DNA of 5,594 nt from NCBI GenBank assembly GCA_004357505.1, contig SMWC01000052.1, forward strand, positions 1 through 5,594, written 5' to 3'. Source of the DNA: Gammaproteobacteria bacterium (GTDB taxonomy: Bacteria > Pseudomonadota > Gammaproteobacteria > Steroidobacterales > Rariloculaceae). Position numbers and translations under genes: made by a program. The notes below the pieces were generated by a model. That model was not told the origin of the DNA. It made no database searches and saw nothing but the letters and a program-made list of their open reading frames with translations. Below are positions 5,345 to 5,594 of the stretch, one piece after another (position 1 is the stretch's first letter; each line of letters starts with the position of its first letter).

Positions 5345-5594
5345 CGTTAACCAGTGAAGCGCAGATTCAGGGAATCTTAGACAAACTACGACTTTCCAGA
5401 GGTCCCCGCAAAAAATTCGGCGCTGATGAGATTCGTCACCGTACCTCGTAGAGACGTCAAGTTTACAACGGAATCTAACCATTTGCGAAAGTCTGAAAAA
5501 CTCGCGTGGCTAGTACAATTCCGCGTCAAGCGCCGGGGCGCTGCCCGTCGCGTCGATCGGCGGCCGCCCCCAAATAGAGGGACCAGATGGGTGA
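5345..5594. other. Intergenic region at the right edge
   Basis: 250 bp without a convincing gene. The minus strand has TTGACG at 5455-5460, a good -35 for the DUF6152-like gene, but no matching -10 at the right distance. On the plus strand TACAAT at 5514-5519 could be the -10 of a rightward gene; its -35 is poor (CTGAAA, 15 bp spacing). It is followed by a GC-rich tract with the dyad GCGCC-GG-GGCGC (5530-5541). A possible start is ATG 5587 with GAGG six bases upstream, but only eight bases remain, so no product can be named. Confidence 0.4.
5363..5377. repeat. 6-bp-arm palindrome in the DUF6152-like gene leader
   Basis: AGATTC-AGG-GAATCT is an exact dyad 35-49 bp upstream of the start at 5328, just behind the ribosome binding site. 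Its place fits an operator or a small leader hairpin. No family of regulator is recognised. Confidence 0.3.

Noticed and set aside
5192..5482. A 96-codon minus-strand frame reaching into the right intergenic region.
   Set aside because: It overlaps the start and signal peptide of the DUF6152-like gene in another frame, and its product shows no domain.
5587..5594. A possible rightward start ATG with GAGG upstream.
   Set aside because: Only eight bases remain, so it is mentioned under the intergenic region and not called as a gene.

Overview
The window holds the end of a selenocysteine-insertion locus followed by a leftward run of four genes whose products are mostly predicted to be exported. 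The likely host is a gammaproteobacterium, perhaps an environmental lineage near Woeseiaceae or Steroidobacterales. This rests on the SelB/tRNA-Sec type, clear AAGGAG ribosome binding sites, moderately high GC, and an exported protein that resembles the DUF6152 family. The lineage is an inference from remembered protein resemblance, not from a search.

Left part (1-486), rightward: the last 87 codons of selB, the selenocysteine-specific elongation factor, run in from the left edge. After 16 bases comes selC, a complete tRNA-Sec with anticodon TCA, encoded CCA and a long variable arm. SelB carries Sec-tRNA-Sec to UGA codons marked by a SECIS hairpin, so the two genes are functional partners. 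A perfect 15-bp inverted repeat directly after selC probably separates it from the oppositely oriented genes.

Middle and right (487-5328), all leftward. In transcription order they are: (1) a secreted DUF6152-like protein (4270-5328); (2) an oligopeptidase B-type serine peptidase of family S9A with an intact catalytic triad and an N terminus that looks like a lipoprotein signal without a normal start codon (2040-4196); (3) a 105-residue exported protein of unknown function (1546-1863); (4) a periplasmic metallo-beta-lactamase-fold hydrolase (487-1362). Genes 1 and 2 are close enough to share a transcript. Genes 3 and 4 each follow a gap of about 180 bp with possible control sites: a CRP-like dyad before gene 3 and a 9-bp-arm dyad in the leader of gene 4. 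Nothing shows a shared pathway beyond predicted export.

Right edge (5345-5594): intergenic DNA, probably the control region of the DUF6152-like gene and possibly the promoter and start of a rightward gene beyond the window. I see no mobile element, CRISPR array or clear new multi-gene system. The best leads are the unusual start of the peptidase, its changed P2-subsite residue, the mismatches in tRNA-Sec, and the unexplained dyads.
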